From: an uncultured Clostridia bacterium
GTDB lineage: Bacteria; Bacillota; Clostridia; Christensenellales; Borkfalkiaceae
DNA length: 64,000 bases
Direction: 5' to 3'
Assembly: GCA_947589385.1 (NCBI GenBank)
Contig: CANPZW010000004.1
Location: 60,276-124,275 of the forward strand
The translations under genes were made by a program, and so were the position numbers. Every line of letters begins with the position of its first letter. Position 1 is the first letter of the stretch. Under the pieces are notes generated by a model. It worked only from the letters and a program-made list of their open reading frames with translations. It was not told the DNA's origin and did no database searches. Positions 25,109 through 32,589 of the stretch are shown here, in pieces.

Positions 25109-25954
25109 ATGAAAATCAAAATTTGCGCCGATTCGACCTGCGATTTGGGCGAAGAACTTGTAAAAAAATATAACGTAGGCATAATGCCTTTGCACGTTAT
25201 TCTCGGTGATACCACCTGCCGCGACGGCGTAGATGTCACCCCGCAGGACATCTTTCGTTATGTGAAGGAGTCGGGCGTTCTTCCAAAGACCGCCGCGGGC
25301 TCTACCGAGGAGTTCGTGGAATTTTTCGGCAAGGAGATAGAGGGTTACGACGCGCTTATACATTACAACATTTCCTCGAAAGCCTCGTCCTCGTACAGTA
25401 ACGCCGTGGTGGCTTCGAAAAACTTCGGCGGCAAGGTCTATGTGGTTGACAGCGAAGCGCTTTCGACGGGGCAGGGACTTCTCGTTTTAAAGGCTTGCGA
25501 CCTCGCCGCGGCAGGGAAAACGCCCGGGCAAATAGTAGAGGAAACGGAAGCTCTCCGCCCCAAACTGAATACTTCTTTCGTGCCGGACGTCCTCGATTAT
25601 CTTCACAAGGGCGGCAGATGCTCGCTCGCCGCGCTGATAGGCGCAAAGGTTTTGAAGCTTCATCCGCTTATCTCGATGAAAGACGGGCAGATGTACGCGA
25701 AAAAGAAGTATGCGGGGAGTCTTGAAGCCTGCCTTAAAAAATATGTAAAGGATTTGGCGGAGGAGTACGCGCATTACGACAAAACGCGCTGTTTTATAAC
25801 CCATTCCTCGTGCGAGCCGGAGATTGTCGAAATGGCAAAGGGACTTGTAAAGGACGCTTTTGATTTCGGGGAAATACTCGAAACGACTGCTGGCTCGGTC
25901 GTAACGTCGCATTGCGGCAAAAATACTTTGGGCGTGCTTTTTATCGCGGAGTAA
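25109..25954 (+). CDS. DegV-family fatty acid-binding protein (FakB-like)
   Basis: 281 residues. The start IKICADSTCDLGEELVKKYNV and GSTEEFVEFF (Ser in the TS/GS fatty-acid head-group loop) and the SGRCS-like loop KGGRCSLAALIGAKVLKLHP are DegV hallmarks. FakB proteins bind a fatty acid that FakA phosphorylates for phospholipid synthesis. A FakA-like gene is at 49167, so the pair is complete in this window though unlinked. AGGTGATAG precedes the ATG. Confidence 0.88.
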   Translation: MKIKICADSTCDLGEELVKKYNVGIMPLHVILGDTTCRDGVDVTPQDIFRYVKESGVLPKTAAGSTEEFVEFFGKEIEGYDALIHYNISSKASSSYSNAVVASKNFGGKVYVVDSEALSTGQGLLVLKACDLAAAGKTPGQIVEETEALRPKLNTSFVPDVLDYLHKGGRCSLAALIGAKVLKLHPLISMKDGQMYAKKKYAGSLEACLKKYVKDLAEEYAHYDKTRCFITHSSCEPEIVEMAKGLVKDAFDFGEILETTAGSVVTSHCGKNTLGVLFIAE

Positions 25955-25980
25955 CGTTCCTTAAAATTTATTCGAAAAGC

Positions 25981-26009
25981 TTGACAGCGGATAATTTGCG
26001 CTGTATAAT
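25981..26009 (+). promoter_or_regulatory. Promoter of the FMN riboswitch-ribU transcript
   Basis: TTGACA (25981-25986), 17 bases, TATAAT (26004-26009): perfect consensus. Confidence 0.8.
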
Positions 26010-26030
26010 CACAGTATAATTTCATTGTAT

Positions 26031-26144
26031 TTCTTTGGGGCGGGGTGCAATTCCCCACCGGCAGTAAAGTCTGCGAAGTTCTTTATAGAGAACCCGAACG
26101 GGTGCAATTCCCGTACCGACGGTATAGTCCGGACAGGAAAAGAA
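26031..26144 (+). promoter_or_regulatory. FMN riboswitch (RFN element)
   Basis: The conserved RFN blocks are all present in order: GGGGCGGGGTGCAATTCCCC, ACCGGCAGTAAAG, AGCCCGNNA-type AACCCGAACGGG, GGTGCAATTCCCGTACCGACGG and the closing AGTCCGGA. It binds flavin mononucleotide and folds to favour the terminator behind it. Its target here is ribU, making this a riboflavin-uptake control. Confidence 0.95.
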
Positions 26145-26173
26145 AAAAATCGTTGAATTTGTTTTCGTTTTTC

Positions 26174-26201
26174 GCCCCGACGCCGCGCGTCGGGGCTTTT
26201 T
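26174..26201 (+). terminator. Riboswitch terminator
   Basis: GCCCCGACGC-CGC-GCGTCGGGGC stem with CTTTTT; presumably formed when FMN is bound. Confidence 0.85.
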
Positions 26202-26226
26202 AACCGGAACGGAGAAATTGATTTAA

Positions 26227-26252
26227 GCCGCCCCGAAATTTTTCGGGGCGGC
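26227..26252 (+). other. Second hairpin in the ribU leader
   Basis: GCCGCCCCGAAA/TTTCGGGGCGGC stem followed by GTTTTGC. Its CCCCGA and TCGGGG strands can cross-pair with the CCCCGA and TCGGGG strands of the preceding terminator, so it may be an antiterminator partner or a back-up terminator. Confidence 0.55.
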
Positions 26253-26301
26253 GTTTTGCAAAGAATTACTTTGAAAAAAATTTTTTAAAGGAGTTTTTTG
26301 T

Positions 26302-26967
26302 ATGGAACAACATGTAAGTGCAATTCCCGGTGAGGGAAACGCGCCGCAGGCGCAGGAGAAGAAAACTTTAAAAAAGTCGCTTTCGGAGTATTTTACCGCG
26401 ACGAGAGTAGCCTATATCGGTATTTTTACCGCTATTTCGTTTGTTTTGCGGCTTTTGGAATTTTCCGTTTTGCCGGCAGTACCCTATTTACAACTTGATT
26501 TTTCTAACGTGTTCCCGCTTATAGGCGGATATGCGTTAGGTCCCGTAGCAGGTATGTCGATAGGAATTATAAAGGAACTTTTGTGCATTTTCTTCTCTAA
26601 AACGGCGGGCGTGGGGGAACTTGCAAACATAATCGTAATGACGCCCTTCGTACTCATTCCCTCGATAGCGTACAAATACCGCAAGGGAATCAAAAGCGTA
26701 ATCTTATTCCTTGCCGCAGGCTGCATAGGTCAGGTTTTATGGTCATTCCCCGTAAATTGGCTTTTGAATTTTCCCGTATTTGTAGGCTTTAATTGGCCGC
26801 TCGGAATGGCTACGTTTATCGAAGTATGGTATTGGGCGGTGCTGTTCAATCTTATAAAAGTGGTTGCACTGTCGGTCGTTGTTCTGCTTTTGTATAAGTC
26901 CGTGTCGCGGCTTATTAAATTCACAAATTCCAAATTCACAAAAAAACGGCAGCCCCGAACCAAATAA
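26302..26967 (+). CDS. ribU: ECF transporter S component RibU (riboflavin)
   Basis: 221 residues with about six membrane helices from residue ~33. YIGIFTAISFVLRLLEF, QLDFSNVFPLIGGYALGP and IKELLCIFF fit the RibU-type S component. The FMN riboswitch upstream makes riboflavin the likely substrate; the shared ECF energising module (EcfA/A'/T) is not in this window. A hydrophilic N-terminal ~30 residues extends beyond the norm. AAAGGAG precedes the ATG. Confidence 0.9.
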   Translation: MEQHVSAIPGEGNAPQAQEKKTLKKSLSEYFTATRVAYIGIFTAISFVLRLLEFSVLPAVPYLQLDFSNVFPLIGGYALGPVAGMSIGIIKELLCIFFSKTAGVGELANIIVMTPFVLIPSIAYKYRKGIKSVILFLAAGCIGQVLWSFPVNWLLNFPVFVGFNWPLGMATFIEVWYWAVLFNLIKVVALSVVVLLLYKSVSRLIKFTNSKFTKKRQPRTK

Positions 26968-26970
26968 TCA

Positions 26971-26999
26971 TTGCAAATTACCGCCGTATGGATTATAAT
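26971..26999 (+). promoter_or_regulatory. Promoter of tsaE operon
   Basis: TTGCAA (26971-26976), 17 bases, TATAAT (26994-26999). The start site would fall within a base or two of the ATG at 27006. Confidence 0.6.
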
Positions 27000-27005
27000 A
27001 TCCGT

Positions 27006-27410
27006 ATGGCGGTATTTTTATCGGAAAGCGCGCGCGATACGGTCGGGCTCGGGCGCGAATATGCCAAAACTCTGAAAGCGGGCGACGTAGTCCTTTTAAA
27101 GGGCGAAATGGGCGCGGGTAAAACGCAGTTTGTCAAGGGCGTCGCGCTCGGGCTGGGCATAGAGGATGAAATTTTAAGCCCCACGTACGCGTACATGAAC
27201 GATTACTACGGCAAACTGTATCACTTCGATTGCTACCGCCTTTCAAGCGGGGCAAAAGCGGAGGAGCTGGGGCTGTGCGATTATTTTTATGCGGGCGGAG
27301 TGTGCGTTATAGAGTGGGCTGAAAACATCGCGGACGTCCTGCCCGCGGACTGCAAGACCGTAATAATAGAAAAACTTACCGACTGCGCAAGGCGGATTAT
27401 ATATGAATAG
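27006..27410 (+). CDS. tsaE: tRNA threonylcarbamoyladenosine biosynthesis ATPase TsaE
   Basis: 134 residues from ATG 27006. The P-loop GEMGAGKTQFVKG and SPTYAYMNDY..YHFDCYRL motifs are those of TsaE, which works with TsaB and TsaD to make t6A37 in ANN-decoding tRNAs. An ATG at 26988 lies between the -35 and -10 boxes of the predicted promoter and would not be transcribed from it. No Shine-Dalgarno precedes either ATG, so a leaderless message is possible. TsaD is not in this window. Overlaps tsaB by 8 bases. Confidence 0.92.
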   Translation: MAVFLSESARDTVGLGREYAKTLKAGDVVLLKGEMGAGKTQFVKGVALGLGIEDEILSPTYAYMNDYYGKLYHFDCYRLSSGAKAEELGLCDYFYAGGVCVIEWAENIADVLPADCKTVIIEKLTDCARRIIYE

Positions 27411-28008
27411 TAATTTTCTCGTTATAGACGCGTCCTCGCGCTACCTTACGGTTGCGGCGCAAAAGGGCGTAAAATCTGTCGTAAGGCACATACCCGACTG
27501 CGCGATGCAACACTCCGTTATACTTATGGAGGAAGTGGAAAGGGCGTTTGAGGAAGCGGACTTAACGCCCGCCGAGTGCGATTTTTTCGGCGCGGTAACG
27601 GGACCGGGCTCGTTTACGGGTATAAGAATAGGCATCTCCACCGCAAAGGGGCTGGCGCTTGGCGCGAATAAGCCTTTAATGGGTTTAACAGCCTTCCGTC
27701 TTTTCGCATACAATATAGACAGCGATAATTTTTGCGTAGTCATAGACGCTGCTCACTCGCATTTTTACGCGCAGGGTTTCGGAAAAACCGCTTTCCCGCC
27801 CGCTTATTTAAGCTTTGACGAAATCAAAGCGCTCGGTTGCCCTCTGTTCGGTTTCGAGGATTTGCCTTTTTCGGACTATACCAAGCTTAACCCGAAGGAT
27901 TGTCTTTTGCCTGCCGTATTGAAATCTTTGAAAGACCCGGACGCGCTTTCGGAAGAAATTTCGGCTCTATACGTCCGCAAATCGCAGGCGGAGGAGGGCA
28001 GAAAATGA
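27403..28008 (+). CDS. tsaB: TsaB, t6A biosynthesis protein
   Basis: 201 residues of the ASKHA-fold family: LVIDASSRYLTVA at the start and VTGPGSFTGIRIGISTAKGLA (about 64-84), the TsaB signature. It is the non-catalytic partner of TsaD. Length is shorter than E. coli TsaB (231), with the C-terminal lobe reduced, as in many Firmicutes. The start overlaps tsaE and the stop overlaps rimI (ATGA). Confidence 0.93.
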   Translation: MNSNFLVIDASSRYLTVAAQKGVKSVVRHIPDCAMQHSVILMEEVERAFEEADLTPAECDFFGAVTGPGSFTGIRIGISTAKGLALGANKPLMGLTAFRLFAYNIDSDNFCVVIDAAHSHFYAQGFGKTAFPPAYLSFDEIKALGCPLFGFEDLPFSDYTKLNPKDCLLPAVLKSLKDPDALSEEISALYVRKSQAEEGRK

Positions 28009-28439
28009 TTTTGCGCGATTGGAAGTACGAAGATATTTTGAAAATTTCCGAAATGGAAAAGGAGTGCTTTCCTCTCGAACCCTGGTCGTTTCAGATGCTG
28101 GCTTCAAGCTTCGGCAGTGAAACTTTCCACGGAATTTTGGCGGAGGACGGCGGTGAAATCGTGGGCTACGGCGGCGTAACCGTTGCCTGCGATTCGGCGG
28201 AGATTGAAAACGTAGCCGTTTCCGAAGCTTTCCGCAGAGTGGGCACGGGCAGCGCCATTTTGGAGAGGTTGATAGATATCGCGCGCGAGCGGAACGCCGT
28301 AAAGATATTTTTGGAAGTGCGCGTTTCGAACTCCACCGCAATGAAGATGTATTTAAAACACGGATTTTCGGGCGTGTATGCGCGTACGCGGTATTATTCT
28401 GACGGCGAGGACTGTCTGGTTATGGCGAAGGAGCTGTAA
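28005..28439 (+). CDS. rimI: Ribosomal-protein-alanine N-acetyltransferase RimI
   Basis: 144 residues from the ATG overlapping the tsaB stop; an upstream in-frame start inside tsaB adds nothing to the GNAT fold. IENVAVSEAFRRVGTGSAILE contains the acetyl-CoA loop (RRVGTG), and ECFPLEPWS is the RimI-type substrate segment. It would acetylate the N-terminus of S18 or other proteins. The next gene begins directly after its stop codon, in the same frame. Confidence 0.92.
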   Translation: MILRDWKYEDILKISEMEKECFPLEPWSFQMLASSFGSETFHGILAEDGGEIVGYGGVTVACDSAEIENVAVSEAFRRVGTGSAILERLIDIARERNAVKIFLEVRVSNSTAMKMYLKHGFSGVYARTRYYSDGEDCLVMAKEL

Positions 28440-29165
28440 ATTTTAATCGACGGAAAATTCGTTTCCTGCATACGCCGCGGCAGGGGAGAAAAAATTTTGC
28501 TTCTCCACGGCTATCTTTCGAAAAAGGAAAGCTTTTATTATCAGATTGAATTTCTGAAAAATTATTACGAAGTGATTGCGCCCGACTTGCCGGGTTTTGG
28601 GGCGAGTGCGCCGCTTGGCGAGCCGTGGGACGTCGGAGGATATGCCGAATGGCTTTTGCGCTTTTTGAAGGAATTGCGGGCTGATAGAATAAATATTCTC
28701 GCCCATTCATTCGGTGCAAGGGTGGTATTCAAGGCGTTATCCATGCAAGAGGAAATCTGCGGAAACCTTATAATTACGGGCGGCGCAGGAATCGTCAAGC
28801 CCCGTTCTAAGGAATATATTAAAAAAGTCGCCCGTTACAGGCGCGTGAAACGGCTTTTCCCGAAATTTGCCGAAAGACATTTCGGGAGCGCCGAGTATAG
28901 AACGCTTTCGCCCGTTATGCGCGAAAGCTACAAAAAGATAGTCAACGAAGATTTGTCCGCTTGCGCCGCCGCCGTAAAATGCCGTACGTATTTGCTTTAC
29001 GGCGCCGCCGATGTGGTCACTCCGCCCGCCGAGGAGGGCGAAATCTTTCACCGTCTTATCGCGGGCAGCCGTTTCGAGGTGATGAGGGGCGGGCATTTTT
29101 GCTTTTCGGATTATCCCGATGAATTTAACGGAAAAATTTTAAACTTCCTGCGGGGGGGACAATGA
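28440..29165 (+). CDS. Alpha/beta hydrolase, probable ATT start codon
   Basis: 241 residues if started at ATT 28440, the codon right after the rimI stop and in the same frame. AAGGAG (28428-28433) is 6 bases before it, an ideal spacing, and the first strand (ILIDGKFVSCIRRG) is needed for the fold; the nearest ordinary alternative start, TTG 28497, would begin in the strand leading to LLLHGYLS. The nucleophile elbow AHSFGAR (Ser about 92), the catalytic Asp (about 206) and a late His (GGHF) form the triad. Substrate unknown. Confidence 0.8.
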   Translation: MLIDGKFVSCIRRGRGEKILLLHGYLSKKESFYYQIEFLKNYYEVIAPDLPGFGASAPLGEPWDVGGYAEWLLRFLKELRADRINILAHSFGARVVFKALSMQEEICGNLIITGGAGIVKPRSKEYIKKVARYRRVKRLFPKFAERHFGSAEYRTLSPVMRESYKKIVNEDLSACAAAVKCRTYLLYGAADVVTPPAEEGEIFHRLIAGSRFEVMRGGHFCFSDYPDEFNGKILNFLRGGQ

Positions 29166-30754
29166 TTTTTATTTCTGTGCAAAAAACTGCGGAATGTATA
29201 GCTGCGGCGTTGGTATTCGCGGCGGCGTTTTCCGCAACCTTTTATAAGCTTTTGGGGATTTTGCAGTCCTGCGGTTACAGCGGTAGAAAGCTGTTCGGCT
29301 GGGTCGGTAAGAAAAACAACGCGTATCTCAAAAGGCAGATTACGCTGTTTATGCTATGCGCGTTGTCATGCGCTGTATTCGCGCTCTGCTTTTCTTTCGC
29401 GGGGGAATACGCGGCGGTCGTTTCGCTTGTGCCGTGCATAGTTTTCTTTATTCTCTATCCCATTGCCGATAAACATGCTTTGCGCTCCCCCGCGGCGCCT
29501 ACGCCGCGCTTCAAAAGACTTTACGTCGCGCTGTTTCTTCTGAACGCCGTCCTCTGCTATCTTGCGGTAACTTTGCTGAATTTTGCAGACTATGTCTGGG
29601 GAAATAAAATCTTTTCTCTTTTAAGATACCTGCCCTTGACGGTATTTCCTCTTTTCGGCGCGCCCCTTGCGGCGTTTGCCAATCTTATAAGCAAAATTTA
29701 CGAAGTCCCGCGCAACAAAAGTTATGTGCGTTCCGCGAAGAAAAAGCTTGCCGCAGCCGACATTAAAGTAGTGGGGATTACGGGCAGTTACGGCAAAACA
29801 AGTACGAAAAATATTTTAAGCGCGCTGCTTTCGGAGAAGTATCGCGTGCTTTCCACTCCGCGCAGCCACAATACGCCGCTGGGGCTGGCGCTTACCATAA
29901 ACTCAAACGACCTTACGGGATATGATATTCTTATAGCCGAAATGGGCGCGCGCCACGTGGGCGACATAGCCGAGCTGTGCGAAATCTGCCCGCCCGATTA
30001 CGCACTTATAACGGGGATATGCCCTCAGCACCTCGAAAGTTTCGGTTCGGAGGAAAATATAGTAAGGGCAAAAGGCGAAATCATCGTCGCAGCCGACGAG
30101 ACGGTAATTGCGGAAGATTGTTTTGATAAATTTGCCGCTTTCGGCAGTAAAATACGGAAGTGCTCATGCCTTTCGGACGTTTCGGCAGGCTGCGGCGGCA
30201 CGGAATTTACGCTTACCCTCGGCGGCGAAAGCCGCAGGGTAAAAACTAAACTCCTCGGCGCTCATTCGGCTGAAAATATCGCGCTTGCCGCCGAACTTGC
30301 TTTTGCGCTGGGGGTTTCCCTCGGAGAAATCTGCAAAGCCGTCGAAGGGCTGGATTTTGTGGAGCACCGTCTGCAACTTATCGAAAGCGGCGGCGTGAAC
30401 ATTCTGGACGACGGATACAACTCAAATGTAAGGGGAGCGGCGGCGGCGATTGAAGTCTTGCGTTCGTTCGGCGGCAGAAAAATCGCCGTCACGCCCGGGC
30501 TTGTGGAGCTGGGTATTTTGGAAGAGAGCGAGAACTACTCCCTCGGCAAAGAGCTTGTAGATCTGGACAAAGTGATATTAGTGGGCGAAACGCTTGTCGC
30601 GCCCGTCAAAAAGGGCTATCTCGAAAACGGAGGCGACCCGGCTTTAATCAATACCGTACCCACGCTTTCCGCCGCGCAGGAGCTGTTGAAAACCTACATA
30701 AAAAAAGGCGACGCCGTGCTGTTTTTAAACGATTTGCCCGACGTCTATATGTAA
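29162..30754 (+). CDS. Mur ligase, MurF-like, with N-terminal membrane domain
   Basis: 530 residues. About five hydrophobic segments occupy residues 1-175 (roughly 13-32, 60-80, 84-101, 119-141, 157-175). The Mur ligase core follows: P-loop GITGSYGKTSTK (205-216), the HNTPLG motif and EMGARHVGDI, then a C-terminal domain with DDGYNSN. The EMGA and HNTPLG segments are those of MurF, which adds D-Ala-D-Ala to UDP-MurNAc-tripeptide. Ddl, which makes D-Ala-D-Ala, follows. The membrane domain is unlike soluble MurF and suggests wall synthesis at the membrane. ATGA overlap with the hydrolase. Confidence 0.85.
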   Translation: MIFISVQKTAECIAAALVFAAAFSATFYKLLGILQSCGYSGRKLFGWVGKKNNAYLKRQITLFMLCALSCAVFALCFSFAGEYAAVVSLVPCIVFFILYPIADKHALRSPAAPTPRFKRLYVALFLLNAVLCYLAVTLLNFADYVWGNKIFSLLRYLPLTVFPLFGAPLAAFANLISKIYEVPRNKSYVRSAKKKLAAADIKVVGITGSYGKTSTKNILSALLSEKYRVLSTPRSHNTPLGLALTINSNDLTGYDILIAEMGARHVGDIAELCEICPPDYALITGICPQHLESFGSEENIVRAKGEIIVAADETVIAEDCFDKFAAFGSKIRKCSCLSDVSAGCGGTEFTLTLGGESRRVKTKLLGAHSAENIALAAELAFALGVSLGEICKAVEGLDFVEHRLQLIESGGVNILDDGYNSNVRGAAAAIEVLRSFGGRKIAVTPGLVELGILEESENYSLGKELVDLDKVILVGETLVAPVKKGYLENGGDPALINTVPTLSAAQELLKTYIKKGDAVLFLNDLPDVYM

Positions 30755-30819
30755 AGGGAAATAAAATTTAATAATAATTTTTCACCAAAGCTTAAAAATC
30801 GAGTGGAGGTGATTTTTTT

Positions 30820-31908
30820 ATGGCTCAAAAGGTTGCCGTGATATTCGGCGGCGTATCCAACGAAAGCGAAATTTCCGTAATTACGGGTACTATGGCTTGC
30901 AATATTTTGGAAAACGGCGGAAAGGAAGTACTGCCCGTATTTATCTCCCGCGAGGGTAAATTTTTTGCGGGAGAAAAGCTGTCGGATATAAAAACTTTCA
31001 AAAACGGCGGATATTCGAAGTGCAACGCCGCGCTTATTGCGGACGGCGGCGCGTATATTCTTAACTCCCGCGGCAAGATAAAAAAGCATATTCCCGTCGA
31101 TTGCGTCCTCAACTGCTGCCACGGCGGCTACGGCGAGGGCGGCGGGCTTTCGGGTATCTGCGCGGCGGCGGGTCTGCCGCTTGCGGGCGCGGGAATTTTC
31201 GAATCCTCCGCCTTTATGGATAAATATCTTACAAAAATCATTTTCGAAGGGCTGGGCGTTAAAACCGCTCCGTATATCTACATACGCAAAAAAAACGAAG
31301 ACGTATGCGATAAAATCGACTATCCTGCAATAGTTAAACCCGTATCGCTCGGTTCGAGCATAGGGGTCGCAAAGGCGGAGAACGCCGAAGAATTGAAAGC
31401 CGCCCTCGACTGTGCTTTTGTTTACGATAACGCCGTCATAGTGGAAAAATTCCTTGAAAACAGGCGGGAAATCAACTGCGCCGCTTACTTCGCAAACGAT
31501 GAAATTGTTGTGTCGGAGTGCGAAGAAGCCCTTTCCTGCGGCGATATTTTAAGTTTCGAAGATAAATATCAGGGTGGAGGAAGGTCTGTAATTCCCGCCG
31601 ATATCCCTAAGGAAACGTCGGAAAGAATCCGCGGCATAACCCGAACGGTCTATCAAAAGCTGAATATGCGCGGCATTGTGCGCTTTGACTTTATAATTTC
31701 GGACGACGTCTATTTAAGCGAGGTCAACACCGTGCCCGGTTCGCTTGCGCACTATCTGTTTTCAAAGAGTTTTAAGGAATTTTACGGCGTTCTGGACTCT
31801 GTTTTGAGGCAAGCGGAAAAAGATTTCGTCCGCTCTCGCAAAACCATTCTCACAACGGGAATTTTGCAAAATATTCCCGAAAACGCTTTGAAAGGCGGGA
31901 AAAAATAG
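30820..31908 (+). CDS. ddl: D-alanine--D-alanine ligase
   Basis: 362 residues of ATP-grasp fold. VIFGGVSNESEISVITG (N-terminal loop), CCHGGYGEGGGLSG, KPVSLGSSIGV and FDFIIS..LSEVNTVPGS are Ddl signatures; the last binds Mg-ATP. GGAGGTGA lies before the ATG. Together with the MurF-like protein it completes the UDP-MurNAc-pentapeptide branch. It ends exactly one base before the stop codon of the convergent ECF gene. Confidence 0.95.
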   Translation: MAQKVAVIFGGVSNESEISVITGTMACNILENGGKEVLPVFISREGKFFAGEKLSDIKTFKNGGYSKCNAALIADGGAYILNSRGKIKKHIPVDCVLNCCHGGYGEGGGLSGICAAAGLPLAGAGIFESSAFMDKYLTKIIFEGLGVKTAPYIYIRKKNEDVCDKIDYPAIVKPVSLGSSIGVAKAENAEELKAALDCAFVYDNAVIVEKFLENRREINCAAYFANDEIVVSECEEALSCGDILSFEDKYQGGGRSVIPADIPKETSERIRGITRTVYQKLNMRGIVRFDFIISDDVYLSEVNTVPGSLAHYLFSKSFKEFYGVLDSVLRQAEKDFVRSRKTILTTGILQNIPENALKGGKK

Positions 31909-32487
31909 TTAATTTTCCGCGCTTTCTTCGTCCTCCCGCTTTTTGCGCAGTTCTCCGAAGTCGGGCAGAAGATGGTTTTTTGCAAGCTGCCGCTTTAAAG
32001 TCGTCGCATAACAGATAACCGTCGCAACGGAAATCCCTATAATTTCCTGAATGACGTTGCGCGGGATATTCGTTACCGCCGTGGGCACTCCGAGAGTTAT
32101 GCAACGGTAAGCAAAATAGCCCAAAACTACCTCAACCGCGCCTATTACAGCCGCTGTGACCGCCCACAGCGGTTCGTGCTTTTTAGGCAGGACGTAGTGC
32201 AAAAGCGCGGATACTATCGCGCCCTGCAAGCCGTGGATTATAAGGGAGGGCAGCATCATTGCGGGCGACAAAAATACGTCGTACAAAAGCGAACCTATTC
32301 CTCCCGCAATGAAAGCGGCGAGGGGGTCCATAAGATACGCCCCGATAAGAACTACGCCGTCAACCCAATAAATTCTGCCTGCGGGCGTCGGAATGGCGGG
32401 TATAAAATTTGTCGCCACCACAAGCGCCGTGAGCATTGCTGTGTAAGCTATCCATTTAGTAGTAAATTGCAGTTTTTTGTTTTTCAT
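31909..32487 (-). CDS. ECF transporter S component, probable vitamin B6-type
   Basis: 192 residues from the ATG with AAGGAG 7 bases upstream (32487); an ATG at 32505 precedes that site. About six helices; AYTAMLTALVVATNFIPAIP and GRIYWVDGVVLIGAYLMDPLAAFIAGGIGS are typical S-component segments. Substrate is inferred from the divergent MocR/PdxR-type regulator, which points to pyridoxine or another B6 vitamer; sequence alone does not settle it. The C-terminal ~30 residues are hydrophilic. Convergent with ddl with zero spacing. Confidence 0.75.
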   Translation of the reverse strand: MKNKKLQFTTKWIAYTAMLTALVVATNFIPAIPTPAGRIYWVDGVVLIGAYLMDPLAAFIAGGIGSLLYDVFLSPAMMLPSLIIHGLQGAIVSALLHYVLPKKHEPLWAVTAAVIGAVEVVLGYFAYRCITLGVPTAVTNIPRNVIQEIIGISVATVICYATTLKRQLAKNHLLPDFGELRKKREDEESAEN

Positions 32488-32513
32488 TTTTTTCTCCTTT
32501 TTCATTCGTACCG

Positions 32514-32542
32514 TTGACTATTATATTCGTCTGTGATATCAT
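32514..32542 (+). promoter_or_regulatory. Divergent regulatory region of the MocR/ECF pair
   Basis: Plus-strand TTGACT (32514-32519), 17 bases, TATCAT (32537-32542). The minus strand has TATAAT (near 32518-32523) for the ECF gene in the same DNA. TACCGTT and AACGGTA flank the region, about 38 bases apart, as possible regulator half-sites. Confidence 0.55.
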
Positions 32543-32589
32543 AAAAATAACCAAAACGGTAAAATTTTTTAATACCAGAAGAAATTGCT

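Noticed and set aside
27900..28004. Longer start for rimI
   Set aside because: The extension lies inside tsaB and is not part of the GNAT fold; the ATGA overlap start at 28005 fits.
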